A stretch of 64,000 nt of DNA from contig NC_088303.1 of the NCBI RefSeq assembly GCF_032854445.1, positions 14,517,501-14,581,500 of the forward strand, read 5' to 3'. The position numbers and the translations under genes were made by a program. The notes below the pieces were generated by a model, which was given only the letters and a program-made list of their open reading frames with translations, made no database searches and was not told where the DNA came from. Origin of the DNA: Liolophura sinensis. Lineage: Eukaryota > Mollusca > Polyplacophora > Chitonida > Chitonidae. Numbering within the stretch: position 1 is the stretch's first letter; every line of letters starts with the position of its first letter. Positions 31,301 to 42,645 of the stretch are shown in pieces.

Positions 31301-33151
31301 TTACAAAAAATCCTCAACAACATAAGCAAAAATTTCATAGAAGATTCTTTTCTTTATTACCACCAACAATTCATACCAGAGTGGTATTACACTAGTACTA
31401 GTGGTAGAAAGGAAACAAACATCTGTGACATTTTACATACTTTTGCATTTTCTTTTTATGTGTACCACATATGTTCAATTGGAAATGATCCATCCTAGAC
31501 TGCAGAAACGGTCATATGAGCAGTGTTAACATGGATGACTTACATGTGACTCCCCACAGGTGCATGTAGAAGTGATATACATTGAAGTCAATAAAGATAA
31601 AATCTATGCCATGCCCATATGTTTGATTAGAAACAGATGAGATAATCATAAGTTCATGCAGTGTGTGTGTTTGCTGGGAACAGTGTAAGCCCATATATAA
31701 ACGTAGCAAGTATAAAATAAATATCATTATTAATTAATCATGAAGAAAGTTGCCCTGAGCTGTTACAAATAATTCATTTACCTAAGATTTCTATTTTAGT
31801 TAGAGTGTTCAAGTTTTAGCACCTTGGTTCTTTGCAGGAGCAGGTGGTGACAAATACAAGGATATATACATGGGCAAAATGCTGATTTTTGCAGATTTCT
31901 CCAGTTTTATACACTATTACTCTTCCAGAAAGAATTTCGTATCTAAAAGCTTCATTTTTCTTTTATGGTAAATTCTTATTCAAGGCCTACATGACTTGGG
32001 TTAAGTTGGCTTTTTTTTACATCTCCAGTACTCTCCTCCCCTAACCACAGATGGTGCCAATGCTCTGCTCAGAGCAGCTATAACATTGCTGCAAAATTAT
32101 GATATTCAGCAGCTAAAGCAGAGATTTAGTTTCCTTGATTAGATCTACCCTGTACATCTAAATAATGAAAAATATTTAATTTTCATTTTTGGGTAGCTGT
32201 ACCAAAGGCTTGGTAAATATTAACACTGAAATTTCTTATGGATTTGACATTTCACACAAAAGGTTAATGAATTAATTACATCGAGTGAATGTCCAATATC
32301 CTGCACGTGTGTAAGTGGGCGTCACCATATGGATGGTAAATACATGTAAACAAAATTAACTAACCTCAAAGAAATCCGTGTGCATATGCCCAAGAAGTGG
32401 CAAAGCATTGGCTGCCAGGACCCGAGGGGAAACGTTTGTTGGCCCTGGTCCCAAAAGATGCTTCAAGGGGAAATTCAAACGTTTCTTCAAGCATTCTGGT
32501 GGTGCTGTGATAGATGACATCTTTCTGTTTCCTTTGGTGAACTGTGAAGAGCCAGATAACACATGTTGTCAGTTTATAATCCATCTATACATCAAAAGGT
32601 CAAAAGTGATACACGTAAAATTTGATTGGATGTACGCTGACATCCCGTGACCTCTAGCGACTCCGCCCACCAGCGCGAGCCATTCTGCGCCAAAACACTG
32701 GCGTCGACTAAACATCATGTGACAGGATAAGCTGGTGTTAGAAGTTATATGACATTACAGTTATCCGACAGACAAGCCCTCCTCAATTATAATCCTATCA
32801 AACGGATTACAAACCAAATGGACAGAAGATAAGACAATTACAGGTAAGAGACTGACATAGAAGGTTTTTAGAAGGGTATTTCTTGTCGGACGGCCTTGAA
32901 CTTTAAGTTTTACTGTTTTAGCAAAATCACAGTTCTGGATTCGGTAGGCTACAAGCGTGACCAAGCATATCATATGACATAAATTCGTGTCCGCGCAACT
33001 CTGGTGGCAAACTGAAAGCGGCTTGTTTTCATGGTAGGGCTTGCACTTAGATCTCATCATGGCGAATTCATAGTATACTTACGCTGTTGGGCTTCAACTG
33101 TCCCGATTTCGAAGCCACTATTCGCAGTCGGCTTGCAGATGCAGTGGCCAT
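22385..33151 (-). CDS. AGXT: alanine-glyoxylate aminotransferase (serine-pyruvate aminotransferase), 13 exons
   Basis: This PLP enzyme transaminates glyoxylate with alanine (or pyruvate with serine) and acts in peroxisomes, mitochondria or both, depending on the animal. Coding exons: 33083-33151, 32365-32541, 29781-29859, 27958-28071, 27464-27528, 26683-26784, 25976-26046, 25654-25738, 25119-25214, 24118-24187, 23582-23677, 22930-23012, 22385-22529. Family marks: [43 protein letters not shown] (PLP aspartate), [13 protein letters not shown] (PLP lysine, residue ~206 from the internal Met), [31 protein letters not shown]. From the internal Met it is 387 codons against 392 in human. The sixth exon has one base too many (separate entry). 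The final exon either splices on at GTGAGT, to an exon I could not find, or reads through to a stop at 22343. No peroxisomal C-terminal tripeptide is visible. Confidence 0.93.
22930..25214 (-). CDS. AGXT: AGXT C-terminal domain exons 9-12
   Basis: Four exons (25119-25214, 24118-24187, 23582-23677, 22930-23012) encode the part after the PLP lysine: [60 protein letters not shown] and [20 protein letters not shown]. Splice phases 2, 0, 0 and 2 join without a break to each other and to the last visible exon at 22385-22529, which carries the C-terminal barrel-like segment. Confidence 0.88.
24745..24935 (+). mobile_element. SINE family A, internally deleted copy
   Basis: It begins with a diverged head (AGCGCGGCGCAATGACCAAG), skips most of the B-box region, and continues with CTACCTGCAGATGGTTGTGC, CTCACCATAACGCTAACCGC and an A/T-rich tail (ATAAATAAATA). 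It is inserted in an AGXT intron. Confidence 0.7.
26683..26784 (-). CDS. AGXT: AGXT exon 6 with a one-base insertion in a G run
   Basis: The exon starts in frame as [16 protein letters not shown], but from there the family match ([19 protein letters not shown]) lies in the next frame. The cause is a run of six G (six C at 26738-26743 on the plus strand) where the conserved T-Q/H-G-E-S-S motif needs five. The exon is 102 bases, while the phases of its neighbours (0 before, 2 after) need 101. Either the run is an assembly or sequencing error, or this allele is broken at the catalytic-core ESSG motif. All other exons are intact, which favours the error. Confidence 0.85.
27306..27460. repeat. dispersed repeat family C, copy 1
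   Basis: The sequence beside the AGXT exon 5 donor (CCATGTTATAATAAATATAA then TCAAAAATAGTTGTCTAACA) matches 51100-51195 in the ARHGEF10 gene (GCCCGTGTTATAGTGAATGT then GATCAAAAATAGTTACCTAA). The similarity covers at least 60 bases. The class is unknown. Confidence 0.55.
28150..28265 (+). mobile_element. SINE family A, 5'-truncated copy
   Basis: It begins at GTGAGCAGTCGACGGGTGG, with GGTCGTGGGTTTTTCCCAGG, then ATTCTGTACGGTGTAAAACA and a GAATGAAATAAATGAATA tail. Only the 3' half of the SINE is kept. It lies in the AGXT intron that also holds the 36-bp array. Confidence 0.7.
28590..29780 (-). repeat. 36-bp minisatellite made from the AGXT exon 3 / donor junction, about 33 copies
   Basis: On the minus strand the unit is GTAAGAATGAATGGACATAT followed by GTCATATCTGCTGCAG. 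Its last 34 bases are the 3' end of AGXT coding exon 3 (29781-29814, encoding [12 protein letters not shown]), and its first two are the GT of the donor. Each unit thus remakes the end of the exon and a near-consensus donor, GCAG|GTAAGA. Because 36 is 12 codons, the AGXT frame passes through as [12 protein letters not shown] repeats with W/F, Y/N and A/V variants. The copy next to the exon has TGA in place of the Trp codon, so read-through from the exon stops there. Long frames on the other strand are by-products of the unit length. Confidence 0.95.
29781..29859 (-). CDS. AGXT: AGXT coding exon 3, source of the intronic array
   Basis: This 79-base exon (acceptor TTTCAG, donor GTAAGA) encodes [20 protein letters not shown] then YAISAAG. 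It matches the human segment with GIQYVFQT and joins the next exon (GHGAMEAA) through a split Gly codon. Its last 34 bases are repeated about 33 times just downstream, so the true donor is the first of a long series of look-alike donors. Confidence 0.92.
29860..32364. other. AGXT intron 2, no other gene seen
   Basis: About 2.5 kb of AT-rich intron. Apart from short simple-sequence stretches and a small palindrome around ACTAGTACTAGT near 31392 I see no structured element. The small open frames on either strand show no family resemblance. Confidence 0.5.
33083..33151 (-). CDS. AGXT: AGXT first exon encoding a probable mitochondrial presequence
   Basis: The ATG has a strong context (GAAAATGGCC). 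Twenty-three codons encode [20 protein letters not shown] then PNS and end at donor GTAAGT. The next exon begins after TTCACAG at 32541 in the same phase with FTKGNRK and the internal Met (MSSITAPPE) from which family similarity starts. The joined leader is rich in Arg, Lys, Ser and Ala with no acidic residue, as in cleavable mitochondrial targeting peptides. Starting at the internal Met would give a form without it. Confidence 0.72.
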
Positions 33152-35029
33152 TTTCGCCGTGTTCACACCAACGTTCACTTCGATCTGTTTCACGAAAGAA
33201 AGTTTGCAACAAGACCTGGCTATGTTTTATCAGTGGCTTACATCTTACTGAGATATGTCGGTCATCAGTCCGAGTATTCCACCGAGTTCAAATCGGCTCA
33301 GATTTCTTATCAAACCACTTCTTACTGGTTAAAGTTTTGGCGGTTGGGCTGACGGGATTCCCGGGCGCAACATGATCAACCTTCGCTGTAGACTCAAAAC
33401 TCTCAGGGGAGAACACTCTGCACAACGTGCCGTACTCCCTTCACCGAAGCAGTTGATCACAATTCATGTCCACGTCTATACATGCACACGTATGCCGCTG
33501 GTCGGTTGGTAAATTTACCTGTGGTTTGGTTGTGCTTAGATGGTCTTATAAATGCTTGAAATCAGTATGTTTTAGCCTTGACCTCCCAAAGGTTATAGTT
33601 ATAAATGATACCTGTGCATATACAAATAGTGATCTTTGACTCGATGGAAGCATGTATGATATACAAAACAGGTGATAGAATGACCTTTTACTGGGTCGCC
33701 ATGTTAGTCACTGGTAGCAAACATTGACATTTGGGGTGAAAAAGGCAAATCTCAGGAAAACAAGTATTGCAATCAGATATCTGCCTAGATAAAAGAATTT
33801 AGCTATGTGTTGGCCTACATGTAGATCTATGCGTCATCACATATTAAACTTTAAGGCTATGCTGGAATTGCTTCATGTGAAGGTGGATAAATCCTTATTA
33901 AGATGAAAGAAATTTTGATAGAAGACAGCATTAAATGATTTCTTGATTTCCCAATATATGCAGTAGAAAAAATGTATATATCCAACACATATTTGAAATG
34001 ACATTTGAAATTATCATAGAAACATTTCTTTGACTATTGACCATTTTGTGTGTAATATTGATACTCACCGTTTAGGCTGTTGTGACTGTATTGTCAGAAT
34101 AGCAGGATCTGTCTCTGGCTGTAAGGCCAGACAAGTAGTACGTAATACTTTTGAATTCGGTAGATCGTAGTGCTAAGATTTCATAATGCACTTTGATAAT
34201 TTTGGTTGTCGTTCAAAGGTTGACTGATCTAGTTTACTGCCCTTTAGAAGACTTGCATGCGATCATCTAGTATGAAGCAGTTTTGAGAGGATTTAACTAG
34301 TTGTCTCTGGGGCTTGATGTTTGTTGCAGATATTTTGACCTACATGTACATTTTCATTTGTTCTGAAAAATGGTGCCTCATTTAAACACGCAAGGCTGTG
34401 GGGGAGATATAGTAATATCTGATTGTTTTTAGATTCATTTCAGTGGATTATTTATTTGATTGCTATATGTTTTAACTATTTAGAATATGGAAAAAATGAT
34501 TTTATGAGCATGTATGCATTTACACTTAGAAATGATGATTGAAAAACTAAAGTGAGTTATTTTATTGACATTCATGACAATAATATGTAAGTGCAGTCAT
34601 CAGAATGCATGTACATTTATTGTAGATCAATTTCCACATTAAATTAATTCTGTAAAAATTGTTGAAGTTATATCAGATAAAGGACAGAAAAAGGGTTAAG
34701 TTACGAAACACTTTAGCTGTGTTATTCTGCCATATAAATTGAACACATACAAATGTAGATGTATCTTGTATTTATGTGTGACATTAGAGTGTTTGTTTAA
34801 ATAGTGCAGTCATATATGTAAAAACAGAGAGAAAACCTGTTTAAAATCACAGATGACATGATAAAGTAAGATGAAACCAAGATAAACCAGTTTGCTGTAT
34901 CTTATTTGCCAGAAGATGGCTCATGTGATGATACAATGAATGAATATGTTTACATGTATTCTGACAGGGGAATGCTACTCTGGTTTTTACAAGTATCCTT
35001 AACCATTTCACATGTAAAAGAGCAACTTT

Positions 35030-35215
35030 CAATGCAGTTTATGCACATTTTTAATTTGATTTTGGAGACAAATCTACATTGATTGGATTGACCAATTCAA
35101 AGACTCCAAAAAAGCATAATTTTAGCAATCGACAAAGAATAATGCCTTCAGAATAAGATTAAATAAAACACCTTGCAAATATGTGAAAAGCTTGAAGAAT
35201 TACACTAGTTAAAAT
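35030..35215 (+). repeat. dispersed repeat family B, copy 2
   Basis: It contains GATTTTGGAGACAAATCTAC, ACCAATTCAAAGACTCCAAA and GTGAAAAGCTTGAAGAATTA in the same order as copy 1 at 20865-21075. Confidence 0.68.
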
Positions 35216-36280
35216 GCCTTGTCTTTAGAAATGCCCAATGTAATTGTCCTTGACAAGGGTATTCTCATGTGGCCGTCATACATGGAAGTCATGGGAATTT
35301 GTGTAAATAAAAACACAGTGTTTAAATGGATATATTGCTTTTTTTTAAAGTTTAGGTTAATAGGGTACCAGTATCCAAATTTGATAAATATTAAGCAGAT
35401 TAAAAAATTTAAATCAGTGAGCCTAATAATAGCTGAGTCAGAGTAGGATTCTGCATCGTGTAGGAAAGAGAGAAAAAGCAACATGTGTTAACTTTTGTGT
35501 TTATAATTTATGTCACTCTTATGTTTTCCACTATTGATTTAGCTGCATGCTAACTATGTTAATCTTATAGAAACGCCAAGTGTTAGATAATCTCTATCAT
35601 ATTGCTTGTCACTAAGGCCATAAGCAACAAAGGTAAAACATGTCTTTGTCCACAGGCAGTATTGGTACATTAGATCTACATGTTTGCACATATACTGTGG
35701 ATATATTACAGTTATCTAGATTTTTGTACATATAAATAGGACTTACATATATTTTTTTGTTATCATTTGTTCTTGATGGAGAGCATGTTACTTATACACT
35801 GTAGATGCACATGTAGTGTTTCACCTAATTATAGATAATACAATGTATAGCTTACTTGTTCAGGTAAGCAATAGCCCATTGTCATACAGCAAATTCCATG
35901 TATGTGCATGTATGTAGTTATTAGAGAATGTTGTCTTCGACCTGTATGAAAGGACACTTTTATTTCACCTCCCACTTGTACTGTCTTAATTATGCCTTCA
36001 TTAGAATAAGAGCATGGATAAATTAAGAGCTTAATGATGTTCTAAGATGATATAAAGGCATCATCTAACGCAAGCGTAGCTCATCATTCGTGTCATATAC
36101 TTAAGTGCTTATAACATGCACAAACTTTGTGTAGGATAACATGAGTCAGGGCAATATACAGGCTTGTGACTAGTACTCGGTGTACATGTAAAGTTCTGAT
36201 GGCCAAATTCAGCTTAGAGGATAAAAAGATGTTCATGGTCACTCCAGGAGGACTGAAAATTTCAAATATGCTTGATAACT

Positions 36281-36352
36281 GTGATGTTAAAGATGTTTTA
36301 ACATATGTTGCATGCCATATGTGATGTTAAAGATGTTTTAACATATGTTACA
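36281..36352. repeat. direct duplication of about 39 bp
   Basis: GTGATGTTAAAGATGTTTTA followed by ACATATGTT occurs twice, at 36281 and 36320. Each copy itself contains a short inverted pair (GTTAAAGATGTTTTAAC). Confidence 0.7.
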
Positions 36353-36394
36353 CGCATATGGCATGTATTTATCAATTCCTTGTTTATGAGTTTC

Positions 36395-36640
36395 ATGGGA
36401 ACTCGATGGCAGAGTGGTCATGATGGTTAGGGAGATAGCACAGCACAATGACCCTTACCAATGCAGTAGCAGTGAGTTCAAGTCCAGCTCATGGTGGCTT
36501 CCTCTCCAGCTGTATCTGGGAAAGTCTAGCTGCCATGAACTTGCCGATGGTTATGGGTTTCCCCCAGGCTCTTTTTTGTTGCACCATAATGCTTGAAGTA
36601 TGAATGGTGGCACAGAAGTCTTCTTGAGTATGTTTTATGA
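36395..36640 (+). mobile_element. SINE family A, full-length diverged copy
   Basis: The tRNA-like head (GGGAACTCGATGGCAGAGTGG), a B box (GTGAGTTCAAGTCCAGCTC), the body (GGTTATGGGTTTCCCCCAGG, GCACCATAATGCTTGAAGTA) and a degraded A-rich tail are all present. Confidence 0.78.
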
Positions 36641-36713
36641 AAAAAAAACAATCAGATAAAGATGATGAGTTTCACATGTAGCTTAACATAAAGTATATTT
36701 CAGCACTTCCTGT

Positions 36714-36985
36714 GGGCCTCCGTGGCTCAGTTGGGTAGTGCGCTAGCGCAGCATAATGACCAAGGAACCTCTCACCAATGTGGTCACTGTGAGTTTAAGT
36801 TCAGCTCTTGCTGGCTTCCTCTCTGGCCGTACGTTGAGAGGCCTGCAGCAACCTGCGGATGGTCATGGGTTTCCCCTGAGCTCTGCCCGGTTTCCTCCCA
36901 CCATAATGTTGGCCGCCGTCGTATGAGTGAAATATTCTTGAGTACAGTGTAAAACACCAATTAAATAAATAAATCAATCATCACT
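36714..36985 (+). mobile_element. SINE family A, full-length copy with tRNA promoter boxes
   Basis: The head GGGCCTCCGTGGCTCAGTTG has an A box (TGGCTCAGTTGGGTAG), and TGTGAGTTTAAGTTCAGCTC supplies the B box, the internal RNA polymerase III promoter of a tRNA-derived SINE. The body continues with CTGCGGATGGTCATGGGTTT and CCCACCATAATGTTGGCCGC, and the tail is an AAAT run. CACTTCCT at both ends is a candidate short target-site duplication. Confidence 0.85.
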
Positions 36986-38408
36986 TCCTCAATTTTAGTT
37001 TTTATTAAGCTGTCAGAATTTAGCTTTTTTTTCTCTTACTCTGTGTATGTATATGAAAATTGCCAGTGTTAGTCAGATATACATATAGCATGTTAGTGTA
37101 CAGAATAAAATAAAATTGCCTGCATGGGATTATGATATTTTCAAACAAATTTCAGTGTGTATAATTATGAACAGCATAATATTGTGAAAGTACATCTGAA
37201 CATGTAGATGAAACATCTGTCATGTATGTTATGATTTAACTGGAGGCTTTTCATATATGGTGCATGAAGGAGCGAATTGAAAGTGAAACCTGAAGCTTTC
37301 AAACATGTACAGCGTACATTTACAACAAAAAAGTCTGTAAGACTCGGCTGACTTTGTGTGAACTATCTGGGACATTTGATTTGATGGTGATTCACTTGCT
37401 TGTGCGATATCATTTTCCTAAATATCATAAAGGACAGTCATGTGAGCTTCACAGCAGTATCCGTAGGTTTTGTTCGGGCATTTGTGTCTTGTCACCCACT
37501 GGCTCATAGAGACCTTGAATCCCCAGTTACACCTGTGGTTGAGGAATATATCCATTGTGAACCTTGTCACCTGTAATTCTTTGTTTGATGCAGTTAATTC
37601 TCCCAGCAGCTTTTGTGTGTTTGTTATACTGTACTGATTAGACAGCAATGGTTGATTCAAACTGTCAGGTGCTCAAACTATTAATGACTGCATGAGCCTG
37701 CAAAAACTGAAATAATTCTGAATGATTTCAGTGAAGGCATGAACACGTTTTTGTATGTATATATGTCACACTGTCATGACTGTGCAGTGCATGGTGCAGC
37801 TTTCTATATAGAGCGGAATATCTACATGTAGGAAAAACTGGACAAAGTAACATACATCTGCATGCATATCTCGATCAATATCAGGATTAATAAGAACAGG
37901 AAACTTATGTGGTCAGAAATTTCAAGTGGCATCTACATTGTACATGTACATGTATATTCTGTTACACACTTAACTGCTTGATGAAAACATAATGCATTGT
38001 GGGAGTTAAGCATGCTACGGTGGGTACTAGGGCTGTATGACTACATGCAGCATGCAATCCCTAATGTTTGAATTTTTGTGGCTGATGTACAGTGGCCTAA
38101 CTTTCAAAGCCTGGTCTACTTTTTGTAGCGCTTGAATAGGAGAGTAATCGAATGCCAGAAGCTGCCTACTTGTGTGTGCATAAGTCTCGGTCTGTACATA
38201 TGATGACACACATTTAAGTTTACAAGTATATGTGCGTGGACATGGTGAAGGGTAACAGTGCTAAAATATATAAAACTAGGTGCTAATTCTCAAGCAGGAG
38301 TAAAACTCAGTTTGCTGTTGGAAATAACACTTTTACTATTGTTTTAGTGATATAACAATATGAATGTAAGAATCAAGTTTTCAAAAAAACGTATGCATTT
38401 ACATGAAA

Positions 38409-38412
<4 letters not shown>

Positions 38413-38472
<60 letters not shown>

Positions 38473-38473
38473 A
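38413..38473. repeat. (TA)n(TG)n microsatellite
   Basis: About 17 TA dinucleotides lead directly into about 14 TG dinucleotides. Confidence 0.95.
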
Positions 38474-38854
38474 GCTTTTGGAAAATCAGATTTTGATTGG
38501 AAAGTGGAAGTTGTTAATGATGTTCAGGAAACTACATTTCGCCCTATATGGCTTATGACGGCTCTCAAGTAGTACATGTCAGCCAGCCCCGTGATGGTTT
38601 ATAACTGCATTTTACATGTATGTAGCTGAAACAAACTGATACTAAGAATGAATTTTATTTTCAATTGTCCAGTGTCACATCTGAATTTTAAATGGAATTA
38701 TTATTCTGGACCCACTTTCACAAAGCTTTGTAAATTAGATTTTCTAGTTAATCATGGTGCCTTGAGGCATGTGTCCACTACAATTATAAATTTTTTTTAA
38801 AATCTTGCTGGAAAATGGATTGTGTGACAGTGAGGTACATCTGTTTCCAAAAGA

Positions 38855-39065
38855 TATAATCAATGGGCACTTGTCAAAAGCCCAGCAGTACGACTTTGAC
38901 GCTATTTTATTGATGTCAAACGTTCATTCCCCAGTTGATCATTCTTGTCAATATGACGTTATAAAAGTCAACCTTACAGTAGAAATTAATACCATACACA
39001 ATTTTTATTGACGAAAAAAAGGCTCGAGGTTCAGCTTCGCATTAGCACCACCTCATGGGATTAAA
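38855..39065 (+). repeat. dispersed repeat family D, copy 1
   Basis: CAGCAGTACGACTTTGACGC followed by TATTTTATTGATGTCAAACG, and later CACCACCTCATGGGATTAAA, recur in the same order at 44515-44880. The class is unknown. Confidence 0.6.
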
Positions 39066-39668
39066 GGATTAAAAAATATGTCATGTTCCCATTGCATATG
39101 GCAGCAGCAGCTTGGACAAGGAATTTGCCTGCTCTCAGCTCAGTGGTTGTGTGCTAGACAGTATGACAGACAGTGAAGCATTGGAATTTTACATTCAGGT
39201 TGTTTGAAGAACGCTTGTCATGATAAGTCTGTAGGTCACAGGTGGAAAAATTGATTAGTACCTTGCCAAGGTCTGGCATTTTTTGCTAACCCTGAACTTT
39301 CTGATTTACTCCACTCATAAATTTAAACTGACTTCCATTACATGTATGTAAGTGGAAATTCCTTGAATACATCAAATCATATAAGAAAATAATATATCAC
39401 CAATGTCCACGTTATCATACTGACACATACTAACAGGTATTGATTTGCGGAACCCTGGTTTATTGAATAGCAGTTGTCCAAATAGAAAATATATGTAAAT
39501 TTTTTTCAAGATATTTCTTTTCAGTTGTTATATTATGACCAGAGAATATAGCAACATCTGTTACTTATTGCTCATGGCGTAGGCCCACATATTTGTGCAT
39601 ATATACTGTGTATTGTCAACACTGAGAGAAAGGTATTTGTACTGGCAAGAGCTAATGTGTGGGAGTCA

Positions 39669-39714
39669 CAAGCCACGGTTTATCATAAAGGCAAGCCACG
39701 GTTTATCATAAAGG
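39669..39714. repeat. 23-bp direct duplication
   Basis: CAAGCCACGGTTTATCATAA plus AGG occurs twice back to back, at 39669 and 39692. Confidence 0.9.
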
Positions 39715-41151
39715 CATTGAAGTGTTTTTATAAAAGTGTTTAGGCATATATGTATTTAACTCCTCAGAATATTTTTTAAAAATATTTCATTGTGTGAAAA
39801 TTTTCAGTTGAGTGGAGGACACAGAGCCTAAAGGAAGTTGCCTCACCTATCTGTAGTATCTCTGTCACCTCACCACAACCTTTCCACTTGACCAGGTACT
39901 TGTAAATGACACCTTTTAATAACATGCATGATATTAACTCATAACTAAAACAATGGCAGCTTTATTGATTCAAACATGCTGTCTGATTAGTCAGCGACTA
40001 GTTGCTTCGTATCTGCAATATGGCCCCTTTATTATGATACATTTATAATTACTACAATCCATCTGGCTTGCTGAAGGTCTGCTAGTTGCAGTTATCAATC
40101 ACTTTGACCATCATAGCCGGCAATTATTGCTTGTTGAGACTCAAGAATTTTTCACTTAAATGATGGCCGTCAGATTTATGGGTGGAGAAAATCCTAACAT
40201 AAACCACAGACCTTTGGCATGTTGCTGATGAAATTTCACACACATTACATACAGCCTGTGCTGATATGGGCACCATATTGGTGGAAAGCCAGTGTTACTC
40301 AATAAATGAGCATTATGACCGCTTACGGTCAGCAGGGTCACACAAGCATTGAGAGAGCAGGAGAAATCTGTACAAATTCCCACTCTAAGGCCGTGACCTA
40401 CAGTAATGTACATGGATGAAATGCCACACTTATTATACTATACTATATTATACATACGAATTTATACGACTTAATTTGACATGTGAGCATTTAGTGACTG
40501 TGCAGAGTTAAGCTATAAAAGCAGCTGTGAGGTCTTCATATTGGCATTTCACCATACAGTAGCCACAAATTGATAGCATCTACCATATCTGTTAACAGGG
40601 CTGACCTATTGTGTTTCAGCATAGGGCTATGTCCTGGTTTTATAGGCAACTGTTGAGGCTCAGTGAGGCTCAATAGACCACCCCCTTTAGATGTAAATAT
40701 AGTGTAAGTCTTTGTCCCTTATACTACATACACTGTATATATAAACTCTTCCAATCATATATTTGATACAGTACAAAGTTTGGCCTTAAAAAATGCATTT
40801 ACTTTTGATGCCAACATTTGTGTTTTTCTGATAAGAAGAAATATTTTTTTCACAAAAAACACTGGTGGATGAATTAGTCAGAATCAATCAAAATATGTCA
40901 TTTTAATGAAGAAAGGTAAACTTTAGGTGAAACACAGTATTTAAACTGGGATGTGTATCCATGCTGATACAATAATAGGCCTATGCCAGGCAGTACATGT
41001 ACATGCATGTATGTTTCATCCATGTATATTTCAATATATTTCAAGAGGCAGTGTGTTTGTCAGTCATGTTAATATAGGCCAGGGCTGCAAAGTACCAGTG
41101 CCTTTTCTTAACTGGTTGATGCGAGCAAATAGTCCTGTGGGCCTGCTTTAT

Positions 41152-41340
41152 ATCATTGTGTACTAAATACCATTGCGTACTAAATATTATTGTGTACTAA
41201 ATATCAGTGTGTACTAAATACCATTGTGTACTAAATACCATTGTGTACTAAATACCATTATGTACTAAATATCATTGTGTACTAAATACCATTGCATTCT
41301 AGATACCAATTCGTACTAAATACCATTGCGTACTACTTTG
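41152..41340. repeat. 17-bp tandem repeat, about 11 copies
   Basis: The unit is GTACTAAATACCATTGT with point variants (TATCAT, TACCATTGCG). Spacing is mostly constant; one copy near 41295 has diverged (TTCTAGATACC). Confidence 0.9.
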
Positions 41341-41651
41341 TACCACATGTACATGACATTTTAGTAGTCCTTTTAAGTAGCCTCATATGTCCCCGAAATT
41401 TGCATGCTGGTTTTCATGTAGCTTTTGTTTTCATTGTAGCACTAATTTTTTTGTCATTGTCATTAGGAAGTACTAACTGGTAAGATAATGTGTGTACAAA
41501 TTATGAGGTCAGTTAAGATGTATATGCTGTAAGAGCATCCACATGTTAAGTTATCTTGGTAAAACCTACTATTGCAGCTAAGTGTATATGTATGTCTCAA
41601 GTTACATGTGTCTGAAATTACATGTATCTCAGTTACCAGACTAAGATTTCT

Positions 41652-41697
41652 TTATTTGTTTATTTTATTGATGTTTTATACGGTACTGACGAAGATT
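41652..41697 (-). mobile_element. short SINE family A fragment
   Basis: TTTATTGATGTTTTATACGG then TACTGACGAAG matches the start of the reverse-complemented SINE (TTGATTGGTGTTTTACGCCG then TACTCAAGAA). Only about 45 bases are retained. Confidence 0.45.
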
Positions 41698-42645
41698 AGA
41701 TGAGGTAAAAAATTACAGTATTAACCAATAATATACAGTAATGTATTTAGACTGAGATTGACCTATAGTTACTAGTTATGATCCATTTCTTTTTTTGCAT
41801 ATATACATGTACATTGTACATTGTGAGCTTTTTTAACTGGTGATCCATGGCCAGCCAGTGTTTGTGTCTGCATGTAGGTTAGTACCTTGAGTAAACATTA
41901 CCTGTGCGAAATTATTTGCAACTCATCTCCGCTATCATGATAATGGGATCGCCCTTCCTTGTTGAAGGTACATGTACCTTTCAGTGTCTGTAAGGAGGAA
42001 TTGATCACAAACATCCTTCGTATGTAATAAGTGCATTTTTATTTATGTGTTTTAGTTCATGTGTGACTTAAGAATTAATTGCCAAAAGTGAATGAAAAAG
42101 CTGCTGGCCTAGTCCTACAAAGTACACAAATTTTAATTTAACAAGGTTTGTGGCCTGTGATCATATAAATGTTAGTTTGAGTAGGAAATGGTGAACTTAG
42201 TCAGGTGCATGGTCACATCTGAATTATTATCGAGCGATCAACAGGTGTTGGATTCAGAGTGCCTAAAACACCCCCAGAATATCCTCACAACACTTCCAGT
42301 GTCAATAATTTCCCAAGCCATGGCAGGCCAGAGAAGTTTACTCGAAATTTCATGTTGTGTGAAGCCTGTCATTCACATGATGAGGAACATGAAGTATGAT
42401 CATTGTGGTACATGTAACAGTTACATGCATGTGCCTGATACAGGCCATGACACAGCAAGGAGCAAGAATTGGACAAGTAGTGGTCAAGTACATGTTGTCT
42501 AAGTCAAGATGTTTTTATTAGCATGATTGTGTTTTATTTGGCTGTGGATTGAATCAAAAAATTAGAAGTGGCATATTAATTACAGGTACATTATAGGCAT
42601 ACTAAGTCATTGTGAGGATTGTCATGATGGCTACTTTTATCAGTT

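Noticed and set aside
33031-33375. 114-codon plus-strand frame
   Set aside because: It overlaps the AGXT leader exon on the other strand in the likely promoter; the peptide is not recognisable and the antisense exon explains its composition.
36714-36790. Functional tRNA gene
   Set aside because: The A and B boxes are present but the sequence does not form a tRNA cloverleaf and continues into the SINE body.
42188-42502. 104-codon plus-strand frame
   Set aside because: No family resemblance, no splice context I trust, and ordinary length for chance in this composition.
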